Counted from the first letter of the stretch, positions 39,309 to 49,108 are shown. The stretch: 64,000 bases of DNA from Planococcus liqunii (GCF_030413595.1 NZ_CP129238.1:434001-498000); one strand, 5' to 3'. Made by a program: numbers and translations. Notes: a model not told the origin generated them from the letters alone.

Positions 39309-40457
39309 ATGGGGAAATACCGTTTTGAAGAAGAAGAGCATGAGCTGTTCCGGAAATCGCTAAGAAAGTTCCTGGAAAAAGAAGCCGTGCCGCAATATGA
39401 CCAATGGGAAAAAGACCACATCATTCCCAAATCGTTTTGGAAACGCATGGGCGACATGGGGTTTTTATGCCCGCAAGTGGACGAAGAGTACGGCGGGCTG
39501 GGACTGGATTTTCGCTATGCGGTCATCATCGGCGAAGAGATGGAACGCGTCGGCACCAGCTTGACCGGGGTTGGCCTGCATAACGACATCACGGTCCCTT
39601 ATATTGAAGCTTACGGAACAGATGAACAAAAACGGCGCTGGCTGCCGGGCTGCGTGACAGGAGAATATATTACGGCAATTGCCATGACGGAACCGGGAGC
39701 GGGATCGGATTTGGCAAATATTTCAACGACCGCAATGCGGGACGGAGACAACTACATCGTCAACGGGCAAAAAACCTTTATTACCAATGGCATCAACAGC
39801 ACCCACGTAGTGGTAGTTGTCAAGACAGATCCGAAGGCGGAGCCGAAACATCGCGGCATCTCGCTTTTGATGATTGAAGAAGGCATGCCTGGGTTCACCA
39901 AAGGGCGGAAACTCGATAAAGTCGGCCTTCACGCACAGGATACATCGGAATTGTATTTTGAAGACTGTGTTGTACCGGCTGCAAATCTGATCGGCGATGA
40001 AAACAAAGGCTTTACATATTTGATGGAAAAATTGCAGCAGGAACGCCTGGTCGTGGCGATTGCTGCACAAACTGCTTCAGAAGACATGTTGGAAACGACG
40101 CTTGAATATGTCAAATCGAGAAAAGCGTTCGGGAAACCGATTGGATCGTTCCAGAATTCCCAGTTTAAATTGGTCGAAATGGCGACTGAAATCGAACTCG
40201 GGCATTCATTTTTAGAATCGCTGATTGAAGACCATATGGCGGGCAAAGACATTGTCTCGAAAGTATCCATGGCAAAATACTGGCTGACCGATACGGCTAA
40301 AAAAATAGCCGGCGAATGCATGCAGCTGCACGGCGGCTATGGCTACATGGAAGAGTACAAAATCGCACGGCGCTACCGCGACACGCCAGTTGCGGCGATC
40401 TATGCCGGCTCAAATGAAATCATGAAAACCATCATCGCCAAACGGATGGGCTTGTAA
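39309..40457 (+). CDS. Acyl-CoA dehydrogenase
   Basis: This 382-residue FAD-dependent acyl-CoA dehydrogenase introduces the 2,3 double bond in the first step of beta-oxidation. Family signatures are AIAMTEPGAGSDLANISTTA (residues ~118-137) and, at the C-terminus, QLHGGYGYMEEYKIARRYRDTPVAAIYAGSNEIM, which includes the region of the catalytic base. Chain-length preference is not readable. It starts 14 bases after the SDR stop with AGGGGGAATAGGGAG upstream, and its stop directly abuts the next ATG. Confidence 0.93.
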   Translation: MGKYRFEEEEHELFRKSLRKFLEKEAVPQYDQWEKDHIIPKSFWKRMGDMGFLCPQVDEEYGGLGLDFRYAVIIGEEMERVGTSLTGVGLHNDITVPYIEAYGTDEQKRRWLPGCVTGEYITAIAMTEPGAGSDLANISTTAMRDGDNYIVNGQKTFITNGINSTHVVVVVKTDPKAEPKHRGISLLMIEEGMPGFTKGRKLDKVGLHAQDTSELYFEDCVVPAANLIGDENKGFTYLMEKLQQERLVVAIAAQTASEDMLETTLEYVKSRKAFGKPIGSFQNSQFKLVEMATEIELGHSFLESLIEDHMAGKDIVSKVSMAKYWLTDTAKKIAGECMQLHGGYGYMEEYKIARRYRDTPVAAIYAGSNEIMKTIIAKRMGL

Positions 40458-41432
40458 ATGGATAAGGCGTTAACGGGGATTCGTGTATTGGATGTCACGT
40501 ATTACTTGCCCGGGCCTTATGCCGGTATGCGCCTGGCGGAGATGGGTGCGGAAGTGATTAAAATCGAGCCGCCGGCGGGCGACCCGGCACGTTTTATGAG
40601 CGGCGGCTACGTGCACGAAGCAAATAATAAAGGGAAGACCATCGCCCATTTAGATTTAAAATCAACGGAAGGCCATGAGCAAATGCTGGAATTGGCCAAA
40701 ACAGCGGATGCGCTGATTGAAACATTCCGGCCGGGCGTTATGAAAAACCTGGGACTGGATTATGAAAGCTTAAAAGCAGTCAAGCCGGATTTGGTGTACT
40801 GTTCACTGTCCGGTTACGGGCAAAAAGGGCCGCTTGCTGAACTAGGCAGCCACGACTTGAATTATTTGGCCTTGTCCGGCGCATTGGATCAAATGGCCGA
40901 TAGTACTGGCCGACCGGTGCACCCCGCGAATACATTTGCGGATTACACAGGCGGCCTGTTGGCATCCGAAAAAATCACCGCCGCGCTGCTGCGGAAATTC
41001 CGCACCGGCGAAGGTGCTTATTTGGACATTGCACTGGCAGAAGTGATGGCTGAATTCCAAGGCAATCACGATATCTATCACCAAGCCGGTATTTCGGATT
41101 GCGGCATTCCCGAGATTTCAGGAAATCGCATTAGCTACGCCATTTACGAGACAAAAGACGGAAGGTTCGTTACATTAGGAGCACTCGAAGAAAAATTCTG
41201 GCATAACTTCTGCGAATTTGCGGAAAAGCCGCATTGGCAAAAATGGAATGTGAAAACCATTGGCAGTGCCGAATACACGGAAGTTGCTAATTTTTTCAAA
41301 TCAAAAGACTGGCAGGAATGGTATCGGGTATCTATGAGTGTTGATTGTTGCTTGGCACCCGTCCTGAAAGCGCATGAACGGCATGAGCACCCGCATTTTA
41401 TGGCTCGCCGGCAGGCAGTGAATTTCTGTTAA
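40458..41432 (+). CDS. CaiB/BaiF family CoA transferase or racemase, probably truncated
   Basis: This family III CoA transferase (324 residues) is similar to alpha-methylacyl-CoA racemases. It begins GIRVLDVTYYLPGPYAGMRLAEMGAEVIKIEPP and has YCSLSGYGQKGP and the conserved region with Asp in LGSHDLNYLALSG. The ATG directly follows the previous stop. The frame ends at TAA (41430-41432) but would continue for 17 more codons to a TGATGA overlapping the next gene's ATG, so a recent nonsense change seems likely. Usual family length is about 350-400 residues. Confidence 0.8.
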   Translation: MDKALTGIRVLDVTYYLPGPYAGMRLAEMGAEVIKIEPPAGDPARFMSGGYVHEANNKGKTIAHLDLKSTEGHEQMLELAKTADALIETFRPGVMKNLGLDYESLKAVKPDLVYCSLSGYGQKGPLAELGSHDLNYLALSGALDQMADSTGRPVHPANTFADYTGGLLASEKITAALLRKFRTGEGAYLDIALAEVMAEFQGNHDIYHQAGISDCGIPEISGNRISYAIYETKDGRFVTLGALEEKFWHNFCEFAEKPHWQKWNVKTIGSAEYTEVANFFKSKDWQEWYRVSMSVDCCLAPVLKAHERHEHPHFMARRQAVNFC

Positions 41433-41482
41433 ACCAGATTTCGTGAACCCCAAATCGCAAAGAAAAAGGAGTCTGATGTCCA

Positions 41483-43114
41483 ATGATGAATGCACCGCTG
41501 CTATTATCTTCTTTTGTGAAACGAGCCGAGCAATATTTCCCTGACAAGCTGATTATTTCGCGGACAGGCGAGCAGATCCACCGCATTCCGTATAAAGATT
41601 TTGCGAAACGGACACGCCAGCTGGCAAGTGCCTTGGAAAAACTCGGCATGGACCGCGGGACAAAAGTCGGCAGTTTCGCTTGGAATCATCACCGCCACCT
41701 GGAGTTGTATTTCGGTGTGCCGGGTTCGGGTGCGATTTTGCATATGATCAATATCCGCCTTTCTCCTGAACACATCATTTACGTCATCAACCACGCGGAA
41801 GACGAAATTCTGCTGGTGGACCATGATTTGTTTCCGCTGATTGAAAAAATCGCACCGCAGCTAAAAACCGTCAAGCATTTCGTCGTCATGAAAGACGGAA
41901 TGGATCTTCCGGAAACGGCTCTGGAAAATGTTCATTCCTATGAAGACCTGCTCAGCGCGGAAGATGGCAGCTACGTATTTCCCGAAGATTTGGATGAGAA
42001 CACACCGGCCGGCATGTGCTATACATCAGCGACAACCGGCAATCCAAAAGGCGTCGTGTATTCGCATCGCGGACTCGTACTCCACAGTTTTGCACTGGGG
42101 ATGAACGACTCCATGGGATTGTCAGAGCGTGACATTGCGATGTCGATTGTTCCGATGTTCCATGCCAACGCATGGGGGCTTCCGTTTGCAGCGGTTCTGT
42201 TCGGCACGACTCAAGTACTGCCGGGGCCGGGATTTGCGCCAGGAATGCTATTGGACTTGATTGAACAAGAAGGCGTGACGCTGACTGCAGGAGTTCCGAC
42301 CATCTGGCTGGGCGTTTTAAAAGAACTGGAAGCCAATCCGCGCAATTTGGAATCGCTGCGGATGATCATCTGCGGAGGGTCAGCGTCGCCGAAAGGCTTG
42401 ATCCGGGCGTTCGAAGAAAAATACAAGGTGCCCTTTGTGACTGGCTACGGTATGACGGAAACGTCGCCGCTTGTCAGTCTGGCGGTAACGACTTCGGCGA
42501 TGGCGGATTTGTCAATGGACGAGCGCATCGAGCGCCGTTCGATGGCAGGGCTGCCGATGCCCGGGCTTGAAGTGCGCATTGTCAATGAACAAGGCGTTGC
42601 GCCGTGGGACGGCAAAACGATGGGGGAACTGAATGTCAAAGGCCCGTGGATTGCCGATGAATATTATAAAGATGAACGCACGGATGATGCGTTCCGGGAC
42701 GGTTGGCTATATACGGGAGATATTGCAGTCATTGAACCGGATGGCTACATCAAATTGACGGACCGTACAAAAGATTTGATCAAGAGCGGCGGCGAATGGA
42801 TTTCTTCTGTCGATCTGGAAAACGCCCTCATGACGCATGAAGCTGTATTTGAAGCAGCAGTAGTGGCGATTCCGCATGAAAAATGGCTCGAGCGTCCGCT
42901 TGCCTGTGTCGTGTTGAAAGAAGGCTACGAAGAAAATGAACAGACGAAAGCGGAGCTGCTCGCTTACCTTGAAAGCCAGTTTGCGAAGTGGTGGGTACCG
43001 GATGATGTTGTGTTCTTAAAAGAAGTGCCGAAAACATCCGTTGGCAAATTTCTGAAAGCCGCATTGCGAAAAGAGTTGGATCATCATTACGAAGAGCAGA
43101 AAAGCTTTGATTGA
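41483..43114 (+). CDS. Fatty-acyl-CoA ligase (medium/long chain type)
   Basis: This 543-residue AMP-forming ligase activates fatty acids for the preceding beta-oxidation enzymes. P-loop motif YTSATTGNPKGVVYSHRG, GYGMTETSPLV, DGWLYTGDIA, LTDRTKDLIKSGGEWISS and the C-terminal lysine motif TSVGKFLKA are all present, so it looks intact. AAAAAGGAG precedes the ATGATG start. It is the last gene of the operon. No clear T-rich terminator follows, only a hairpin at 43137-43174. Confidence 0.92.
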   Translation: MMNAPLLLSSFVKRAEQYFPDKLIISRTGEQIHRIPYKDFAKRTRQLASALEKLGMDRGTKVGSFAWNHHRHLELYFGVPGSGAILHMINIRLSPEHIIYVINHAEDEILLVDHDLFPLIEKIAPQLKTVKHFVVMKDGMDLPETALENVHSYEDLLSAEDGSYVFPEDLDENTPAGMCYTSATTGNPKGVVYSHRGLVLHSFALGMNDSMGLSERDIAMSIVPMFHANAWGLPFAAVLFGTTQVLPGPGFAPGMLLDLIEQEGVTLTAGVPTIWLGVLKELEANPRNLESLRMIICGGSASPKGLIRAFEEKYKVPFVTGYGMTETSPLVSLAVTTSAMADLSMDERIERRSMAGLPMPGLEVRIVNEQGVAPWDGKTMGELNVKGPWIADEYYKDERTDDAFRDGWLYTGDIAVIEPDGYIKLTDRTKDLIKSGGEWISSVDLENALMTHEAVFEAAVVAIPHEKWLERPLACVVLKEGYEENEQTKAELLAYLESQFAKWWVPDDVVFLKEVPKTSVGKFLKAALRKELDHHYEEQKSFD

Positions 43115-43180
43115 GCAGTAAAATAAAAATGTACAGATTGGCTGCTGGTGTATTTCTGTGAATGCTGCAGCCAATAACAC

Positions 43181-43210
43181 TTGACAGAATATACAAAACA
43201 ATTGTAATAT
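43181..43210 (+). promoter_or_regulatory. Promoter of the trp operon leader
   Basis: TTGACA (43181-43186) and TAATAT (43205-43210) are separated by 18 bases. The predicted transcript start near 43217 coincides with the beginning of the T-box leader. Confidence 0.7.
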
Positions 43211-43216
43211 GAGTGT

Positions 43217-43549
43217 CAACTTGTTGGACGAGCGGCAAGTTCATTTGAGAGAAGAGCCCAGAGAAGAGATCAGAATAGAAGAGTGTGTAAATCGAGGATT
43301 GAGACGAGTAGGCAAGTGGATCCATTTTAGAGAGTCAGCGGCTGGTGAGAGCTGATTGGATTGCTTGCGCGAATGGACTTAGGAGAGCTGGCCTGAAAGC
43401 GGAAGCGAGTAAGGGAGACGTAGGCCCTGCGTTAAAGGGAAAGGCGAAGAGCCTGTTTTAAGTGAGTGCAAATTTGCATTAATGCGTGGTGGTACCGCGG
43501 TTTAACCCCGTCCCCGCAACCGGATATCAGTCCGGTTGCGGGGATTTTT
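43217..43549 (+). promoter_or_regulatory. T-box riboswitch, tryptophan specifier
   Basis: The leader ends with a canonical T-box sequence (GGTGGTACCGCGG, 43488-43500) that can form the antiterminator, followed by a strong terminator. In the specifier region GAATGGACT, the codon TGG (43374-43376) is flanked as in tryptophan T-boxes (trpS). Uncharged tRNA-Trp would bind the TGG and the UGGN bulge and allow transcription of trpDC(FB)A. The leader length of about 330 bases is usual. Confidence 0.93.
43512..43549 (+). terminator. T-box terminator
   Basis: CCCCGCAACCGGA (43512-43524) pairs with TCCGGTTGCGGGG (43531-43543), followed by TTTTT. It is the regulated terminator of the T-box. Confidence 0.92.
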
Positions 43550-43579
43550 GCATTCCAATACGAGCTGAGGAGAGATAGC

Positions 43580-44572
43580 ATGAGAAAAGCCGAGAATTTA
43601 ACAGAGCAGGGCATGTATGAAAAATCATTGGATTTATTGAATGGGAAGATCGAGCAGGAAAACCTTAAGCAATTCCTGCTGCTTCTTCATGAGAAAGGCG
43701 AAACCGCCGATGAATTGGTCGGGATGGTTAAAGCCATGAGAGAAAAAGCGGTTCCGCTTCCGGAAGTAAGCGGCGAATTGGTCGATGTGTGCGGTACAGG
43801 CGGCGACCGTTCGTACAGTTTCAACATCAGTACGTTGACGGCATTTGTCCTGGCAGGTTGCGGCATGACTGTCGCGAAGCACGGCAATCGCAGTGTTTCA
43901 AGCAAAACGGGCAGCTCCGATGTGCTCGAAGAACTCGGCATCTCCACCAAAGTGGAAGTGGAGCGCATTCCTGAAATGCTGGACGGAACAGGCATTGCTT
44001 TCTTGTTTGCACCGGCCATTCACCCGGCGCTTGGAGGATTGCGCGAAGTGCGGAAAAGCATCGGCACACCGACAATTTTCAATCTGGTGGGTCCGCTTGC
44101 GAATCCGCTGCCGATTACCGTCCAAATGACGGGCGTTTACCGCCGTGACATGATGAAGCCGATGGCGGACGCATTGATGCGCTTAGGCAGAACACGTGGT
44201 GCCATCGTCCACGGAGCAGGCGGACTGGACGAATTGTCGCTTGCGGGTGTTAACGAATTGATTGTTTTCGATGAACACGGAAAACGCCATCTGACGATTC
44301 ATCCGCATGAGGTTGGGCTGGAAACTGCGCCGATTGACGCCATTCGCGGCGGCGAGCCGAAACGCAACGCGGAAATTTTTCTGGAAGTGCTTGAAGGAAA
44401 AGAAAGCCCGTATTTAGATACGGTGGCGCTCAATGCCGGAACGGTGCTTTATGTCAGCGGACGTGCCGAGACAATTGCAGAAGGCGTGCATCAAGCCCGG
44501 AAATCAATCATGTCCGGTGATACGGCCAAAGTATTTGAACTGCATCGTTTGGCTTCGGGGGTGTTGGTGTGA
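43580..44572 (+). CDS. trpD: Anthranilate phosphoribosyltransferase
   Basis: This 330-residue enzyme joins anthranilate to PRPP, the second step of the tryptophan branch. The signature VDVCGTGGDRSYSFNISTLTAFVLAG binds PRPP, with KHGNRSVSSKTGSSDVLEELG following. I chose the ATG at 43580 after GAGGAGAG. The longer frame opening at 43466 lies within the T-box. It is the first structural gene of this operon, with trpE and trpG missing, and its stop overlaps the trpC GTG start. Confidence 0.94.
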   Translation: MRKAENLTEQGMYEKSLDLLNGKIEQENLKQFLLLLHEKGETADELVGMVKAMREKAVPLPEVSGELVDVCGTGGDRSYSFNISTLTAFVLAGCGMTVAKHGNRSVSSKTGSSDVLEELGISTKVEVERIPEMLDGTGIAFLFAPAIHPALGGLREVRKSIGTPTIFNLVGPLANPLPITVQMTGVYRRDMMKPMADALMRLGRTRGAIVHGAGGLDELSLAGVNELIVFDEHGKRHLTIHPHEVGLETAPIDAIRGGEPKRNAEIFLEVLEGKESPYLDTVALNAGTVLYVSGRAETIAEGVHQARKSIMSGDTAKVFELHRLASGVLV

Positions 44573-45342
44573 CGATTCTGGATGAAATCATTGAAACAAA
44601 ACGCATAGAAATCAAACAGTACGATAAATTGGAGGCAAACGGCCAGGCTTTTCCGAAGAAAACAAGATTGGCTGATTGTTTGCGCAGCCAAAAAGGCGTC
44701 ATTTCGGAAATCAAGCGGGCTTCGCCTTCAAAAGGGGATATTCGCACCGAAGTCGACGTAGTGGCACAAGCTAAGAAATACGAAGAAGCAGGAGCAGCGG
44801 CCATTTCCGTCTTGACGGATGAAACGTATTTTAAGGGGTCCATCGATGACTTGCGGGAAGTGGCAAAAAACGTTTCGATTCCGGTGCTTTGCAAAGATTT
44901 TATGATTAGTGAAATTCAGATTGACCGTGCGAAACATGCCGGCGCCACCATTATTTTATTGATTGTTGCGGCGCTTGAGAAAGAAGAATTGCACCGATTG
45001 TTTGATTACGCTGCAGACCTCGGGCTCGAAGTGCTGGTGGAAGTGCATGATGCCCAGGAATTGGCACAAGCACTGGAACTGGATGCCGAATTGATTGGCA
45101 TCAATAACCGGGACTTGAAGACATTCGAAGTGTCGGTCAATCGCACAGTCGAGTTGGCTAAAACTTTTCCGTTTGGCGGCAACCGGCTGCTGATCAGCGA
45201 AAGCGGTTTGCATTCGAAAGAAGACGCGGCTGTTGTATTTGGTTCCGGCGCTTCCGGAATTTTGGTCGGTGAAGCATTGATGCGTTCCGAAGATCCGGGG
45301 AACTGGATCCGGGAAGCGGCAACTGAGGAGGCGGTCGAATGA
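44569..45342 (+). CDS. trpC: Indole-3-glycerol phosphate synthase
   Basis: This 257-residue beta/alpha-barrel enzyme forms indole-3-glycerol phosphate. Catalytic motifs visible are [12 protein letters not shown] (residues ~45-56), [18 protein letters not shown] and [11 protein letters not shown], with SESGL near 205. The GTG start overlaps the trpD stop (GTGA) and its own stop overlaps trpF (ATGA), so translation of the whole operon is tightly coupled. Confidence 0.94.
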   Translation: MTILDEIIETKRIEIKQYDKLEANGQAFPKKTRLADCLRSQKGVISEIKRASPSKGDIRTEVDVVAQAKKYEEAGAAAISVLTDETYFKGSIDDLREVAKNVSIPVLCKDFMISEIQIDRAKHAGATIILLIVAALEKEELHRLFDYAADLGLEVLVEVHDAQELAQALELDAELIGINNRDLKTFEVSVNRTVELAKTFPFGGNRLLISESGLHSKEDAAVVFGSGASGILVGEALMRSEDPGNWIREAATEEAVE

Positions 45343-47135
45343 CGCGGGTGAAAATTTGTGGACTTAAAGAAGTTCAGCACATTGAAGCGGCAAAAGGAGC
45401 GGATGCCATCGGTTTCGTTTTTGCGCCAAGCAAGCGGCAAATTTCCGTTGAACAAGCAGCTGAGCTGGCAAAACACGTGCCAATCAGTACGGATAAAATC
45501 GGGGTGTTTGTCAACGCATCACTGGAAGAGATTGAGGAGACGGTGGGAAAAGTGCCTTTGACGATGGTGCAGCTGCACGGCGATGAGCCGGATGAATTGG
45601 TCCAGGCGATTGGAGTGCCGGTCATTCAAGCTTTTTCGATCCGCAGCAAAGAAGATGTGAAGAAGCTGGAGCGTTCAAAAGCTGATTATATCTTAGTAGA
45701 TGCTCCTGGAACGGATTACCGGGGAGGCAGCGGCAAGGTCTTTGACTGGAGCTTACTGGAGGGCGCACAAGTGGATACTTCCCGGCTGATTGTGGCAGGC
45801 GGCTTGAATCCCGTCAATGTCCGGGCAGCCATCGGGCAGACGAACCCGCATATGGTGGACGTATCAAGCGGAGTGGAAACGGACGGCAGAAAAGATGCGG
45901 TTAAAATACAGGAGTTTATCAAACAGGCAAAGGGTGGTTCGATGCAGCAAGCAGTTGAGAAAGTTGGGTTTTTCGGTAAATACGGCGGGCAGTTTGTGCC
46001 GGAAACACTGATGAAAGCGGTCAAGGAATTGGAAGAAGCATACGCAGAAGCCAAGCAGGATCCCGAATTCATAAACGAATACCATCATTATTTATCCGAG
46101 TACGTCGGCCGTGAACAGCCGCTGACGTATGCAAAGCGGTTGACGGATGCGTGGGGCGGCCCGAAAGTCTATTTGAAACGGGAAGACTTGAACCATACCG
46201 GTGCCCATAAAATCAACAATGCGCTTGGGCAGGCGTTGCTTGCGATGCGCATGGGCAAACGGAAAATTGTTGCAGAAACCGGAGCCGGCCAACATGGCGT
46301 GGCAACAGCGACGGTTTGTGCGTTGTTCGATCTGGAATGCGTCATTTTTATGGGCGAAGAAGACATTAAGCGCCAGCAATTGAATGTGTTCCGCATGAAG
46401 CTGCTCGGTGCCCGTGTGGAAAGCGTCACAAAAGGCAGTTCCACTTTAAAAGATGCGGTGAACGAAGCGCTGCGCTATTGGGTAACGAATGTGGAAGATA
46501 CGCATTACCTGATCGGTTCAGCGCTTGGGCCTCATCCTTTCCCGACCATGGTGCGCGATTTCCAAAGTGTTATCGGTGAAGAAACGAAGCGGCAGATTGT
46601 GGCGCACGAGGGGCGGTTGCCGGATGCGGTTCTTGCCTGCATCGGCGGCGGCAGCAACGCCATCGGCATGTTTTACCCGTTTGTAGGGGACGAATCGGTC
46701 CGTCTGATCGGTGTCGAAGCGTCGGGTGAAGGGCTGCATACTGAAAAACATGCTGCTACTATGGCAAAAGGCACAGAAGGCGTATTGCACGGTGCATTCA
46801 TGAAACTGCTGCAGGACGAAGCTGGGCAAGTGCTGGAAGCCCACTCGATTTCAGCGGGCCTCGATTATCCGGGAGTCGGTCCCGAGCACTCATACCTTGC
46901 AGACATTGGCCGCGTCGAATATGTCTCCATTACCGATGCGGAAGCATTAGACGCAGTGGTCACATTTTCCCGCCTTGAAGGCATCATCCCGGCGCTTGAA
47001 TCGGCGCATGCCATAGCGCAAGCCGAGAAAACAGCCAAAGAAATGAAGCCGGATGAACTATTGGTTATCTGCGTTTCCGGGCGCGGCGATAAAGACATGG
47101 CAACATATGCGGAAAGATTGGAGGGCTTGTCATGA
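45339..47135 (+). CDS. trpFB: Fused phosphoribosylanthranilate isomerase-tryptophan synthase beta (TrpF-TrpB)
   Basis: A single 598-residue frame encodes both enzymes with no stop between. Residues 1-201 are TrpF ([51 protein letters not shown]). Residues 202-598 are TrpB, with the PLP lysine in [13 protein letters not shown], the substrate loop [12 protein letters not shown] and the glycine loop [12 protein letters not shown]. An in-frame ATG at 45942 with AAAGGGTGG four or five bases upstream is the natural start of trpB, so both the fusion and free TrpB may be made. The ends overlap trpC and trpA by ATGA. Confidence 0.92.
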   Translation: MTRVKICGLKEVQHIEAAKGADAIGFVFAPSKRQISVEQAAELAKHVPISTDKIGVFVNASLEEIEETVGKVPLTMVQLHGDEPDELVQAIGVPVIQAFSIRSKEDVKKLERSKADYILVDAPGTDYRGGSGKVFDWSLLEGAQVDTSRLIVAGGLNPVNVRAAIGQTNPHMVDVSSGVETDGRKDAVKIQEFIKQAKGGSMQQAVEKVGFFGKYGGQFVPETLMKAVKELEEAYAEAKQDPEFINEYHHYLSEYVGREQPLTYAKRLTDAWGGPKVYLKREDLNHTGAHKINNALGQALLAMRMGKRKIVAETGAGQHGVATATVCALFDLECVIFMGEEDIKRQQLNVFRMKLLGARVESVTKGSSTLKDAVNEALRYWVTNVEDTHYLIGSALGPHPFPTMVRDFQSVIGEETKRQIVAHEGRLPDAVLACIGGGSNAIGMFYPFVGDESVRLIGVEASGEGLHTEKHAATMAKGTEGVLHGAFMKLLQDEAGQVLEAHSISAGLDYPGVGPEHSYLADIGRVEYVSITDAEALDAVVTFSRLEGIIPALESAHAIAQAEKTAKEMKPDELLVICVSGRGDKDMATYAERLEGLS

Positions 47136-47902
47136 AGAGATTACAGAACTTAAAGGAATCCGGCGGCAAAGCATTTGTCGCGTATATCATGGCAGGCGAC
47201 GGAGGACTTGGCCGTTTGAGTGAACAAGTGCAGTACTTGCAGGAAACAGGCGTGACCGCTATCGAAATCGGCATCCCGTTTTCAGATCCGGTGGCAGATG
47301 GACCGACAATCGAAGCGGCAGGCAATCGCGCGTTGAAAGAAGGCGTAACGCTGCAAAAAGTGATCGATGAAATGAAGACCTGGACGTTTGAGGTGAAAAT
47401 CCCGCTGCTCATCATGACGTATTTAAATCCGGTCTTGCGGGTTGGGGTGGAGCATTTTGTGAAAGAGTGCAAAAAAGCGGGGGTTTCGGGTTTGATCATC
47501 CCGGACCTTCCTTATGAGCACCAGGAGCTGGTCGAACCGTTCGCCAAAAAAGAAGCGATTGCGTTGGTGCAGCTTGTAACGCTGACAACTACCGAAGAGC
47601 GGCTCGAAGCCATTTTGAATGAGGCGGAAGGATTTGTTTACGCGGTGACGGTAAAAGGCATTACCGGTGCGCGCGACGAAATGTCGGGTGATGTCCAGGC
47701 CTTTATGCGCCGCGTCCGGGAGAAAAGCCCGGTGCCGGTTTATGCCGGCTTTGGCATTTCAAAAGCGCAGCACGTGGACCTGCTGCGGGAAGACGTCGAC
47801 GGCTTTATCGTCGGAAGCGCCATTGTCCAGGCTTTCCAGGACGGTACCATCCGGGAAATCGAACCGCTCATACAGGCGGTGACGGCTCTTAATCCGGTAT
47901 AA
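47132..47902 (+). CDS. trpA: Tryptophan synthase alpha subunit
   Basis: This 256-residue TIM-barrel subunit cleaves indole-3-glycerol phosphate to indole and passes it to TrpB. Catalytic Glu is in [26 protein letters not shown] (~residues 45-70) and Asp60 region is intact. [10 protein letters not shown] and [10 protein letters not shown] bind phosphate. It is coupled to trpFB by an ATGA overlap and is the last trp gene. No clear terminator separates it from the glycosylase gene 23 bases downstream. Confidence 0.95.
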   Translation: MKRLQNLKESGGKAFVAYIMAGDGGLGRLSEQVQYLQETGVTAIEIGIPFSDPVADGPTIEAAGNRALKEGVTLQKVIDEMKTWTFEVKIPLLIMTYLNPVLRVGVEHFVKECKKAGVSGLIIPDLPYEHQELVEPFAKKEAIALVQLVTLTTTEERLEAILNEAEGFVYAVTVKGITGARDEMSGDVQAFMRRVREKSPVPVYAGFGISKAQHVDLLREDVDGFIVGSAIVQAFQDGTIREIEPLIQAVTALNPV

Positions 47903-47925
47903 TACGGATCAGGAGGGATGTTTTT

Positions 47926-48516
47926 ATGTTTACGCCAATCTCAGCAGACTTTTTTGAAGCGCCAACGCTTGAGCTGTCCCGCAGTCTCCTTGGCCAGATC
48001 CTAGTGCACGAATTGCCGCAAGGAATCGTCGCGGGGCGCATCGTGGAAACCGAAGCCTATATGGGTGCGGAAGACCGGGCGGCGCACAGCTTTGGCAACC
48101 GGCGTACCAAACGCACGGAAGTGATGTTCGGCAAACCCGGACTTGTTTATACGTATCAAATGCATACCCATACCTTGATCAATGTAGTCAGCGGGCCGGT
48201 TGATACGCCGCGTGCGATTCTTATCCGCGCAGTGGAACCGGTCGAAGGAATCGATTTGATGGCGGAACTGCGCGGCAAGCATATGCCCATCAAGCAATGG
48301 ACGAGCGGCCCCGGGAAACTGACAAAAGCGATGGGTATTACAATGAATTATTACGGCCATCATTTTACGGAACGCCCCTTGTATATTGCAGAAGGCGATC
48401 CGGTTCATGCCGTGGCAGTCGGGCCGCGCGTCGGCATCGGCAATTCAGAAGAAGCGGTCCATTATCCGTACCGCTTTTGGGAAAGCGACAATCCATTCGT
48501 TTCGAAGTTTCGGTAA
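47926..48516 (+). CDS. DNA-3-methyladenine glycosylase (AAG/MPG type)
   Basis: This 196-residue monofunctional glycosylase removes 3-methyladenine and other alkylated purines. Typical motifs are LLGQILVHELPQGIVAGRIVETEAYMG (residues ~22-48), with the catalytic Glu, AAHSFGNRRTKRTEVMF, and the C-terminal PRVGIGNSEEAVHYPYRFW. AGGAGGGAT precedes the ATG. It follows trpA closely and may be cotranscribed by read-through, though it has no metabolic link to tryptophan. Confidence 0.92.
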   Translation: MFTPISADFFEAPTLELSRSLLGQILVHELPQGIVAGRIVETEAYMGAEDRAAHSFGNRRTKRTEVMFGKPGLVYTYQMHTHTLINVVSGPVDTPRAILIRAVEPVEGIDLMAELRGKHMPIKQWTSGPGKLTKAMGITMNYYGHHFTERPLYIAEGDPVHAVAVGPRVGIGNSEEAVHYPYRFWESDNPFVSKFR

Positions 48517-48523
48517 GTGGTGT

Positions 48524-48549
48524 GTTTAATCTTCTCTCTGTGTGGAATA
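48524..48549 (+). promoter_or_regulatory. Candidate sigma-B promoter of the YfkM-like gene
   Basis: GTTTAA (48524-48529), a 14-base spacer and GGAATA (48544-48549) resemble a sigma-B promoter. YfkM homologues are general stress proteins. It starts a few bases after the glycosylase stop. Confidence 0.5.
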
Positions 48550-48586
48550 CTAAAAAAGAGTACTTATACAGAAGGAGTGAAAGATA

Positions 48587-49108
48587 GTGGCAAAAATTGC
48601 AACATTAATCACAGACATGTTTGAGGATGTAGAATATACGGATCCATCGAAAGCATTCAACGATGCAGGCCATGAAGTCTTTACAATTGAGAAAGAAGCC
48701 GGCAAAGAAGTGACGGGCAAGCAAGGCGAAGCCGTCGTAACCATCGATAAAGGAATCGATGACGTAAACCCGGACGAATACGATGCGTTATTCCTTCCAG
48801 GAGGATTTTCACCGGACCAATTGCGTGCGGATGACCGCTTTGTCGCATTCACAAAAGCATTCATGGACGCCAAAAAACCGGTCTTTGCCATTTGCCATGG
48901 ACCGCAATTATTGATTACTGCGAAAGCATTGGAAGGCCGCAAAGCTACGGGCTACAAATCTATTCATGTGGATATGGAATATGCCGGTGCAAAACTTGTC
49001 GATGAAGAAGTGGCTGTATGCCAAGACCAATTGGTAACGAGCCGCCAGCCTGACGACATTCCGGCATTCAACCGTGAAGCACTGCGCGTTCTTGAACAAT
49101 TAGCTTAA
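48587..49108 (+). CDS. DJ-1/PfpI family protein (YfkM-like general stress protein)
   Basis: This 173-residue class I glutamine-amidotransferase-like protein has the nucleophile elbow AICHGPQLLITA with a reactive Cys, and FLPGGFSPDQLRAD earlier. Members act as deglycases, chaperones or proteases, and the exact activity here is unknown. The start is a GTG after AGAAGGAGTGA. A sigma-B-like promoter lies just upstream and a terminator downstream. Confidence 0.87.
   Translation: MAKIATLITDMFEDVEYTDPSKAFNDAGHEVFTIEKEAGKEVTGKQGEAVVTIDKGIDDVNPDEYDALFLPGGFSPDQLRADDRFVAFTKAFMDAKKPVFAICHGPQLLITAKALEGRKATGYKSIHVDMEYAGAKLVDEEVAVCQDQLVTSRQPDDIPAFNREALRVLEQLA

Noticed and set aside
43137..43174. Terminator of the fatty-acid operon
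   Set aside because: ATTGGCTGC can pair with GCAGCCAAT, but no T tract follows, so I do not call it a terminator.
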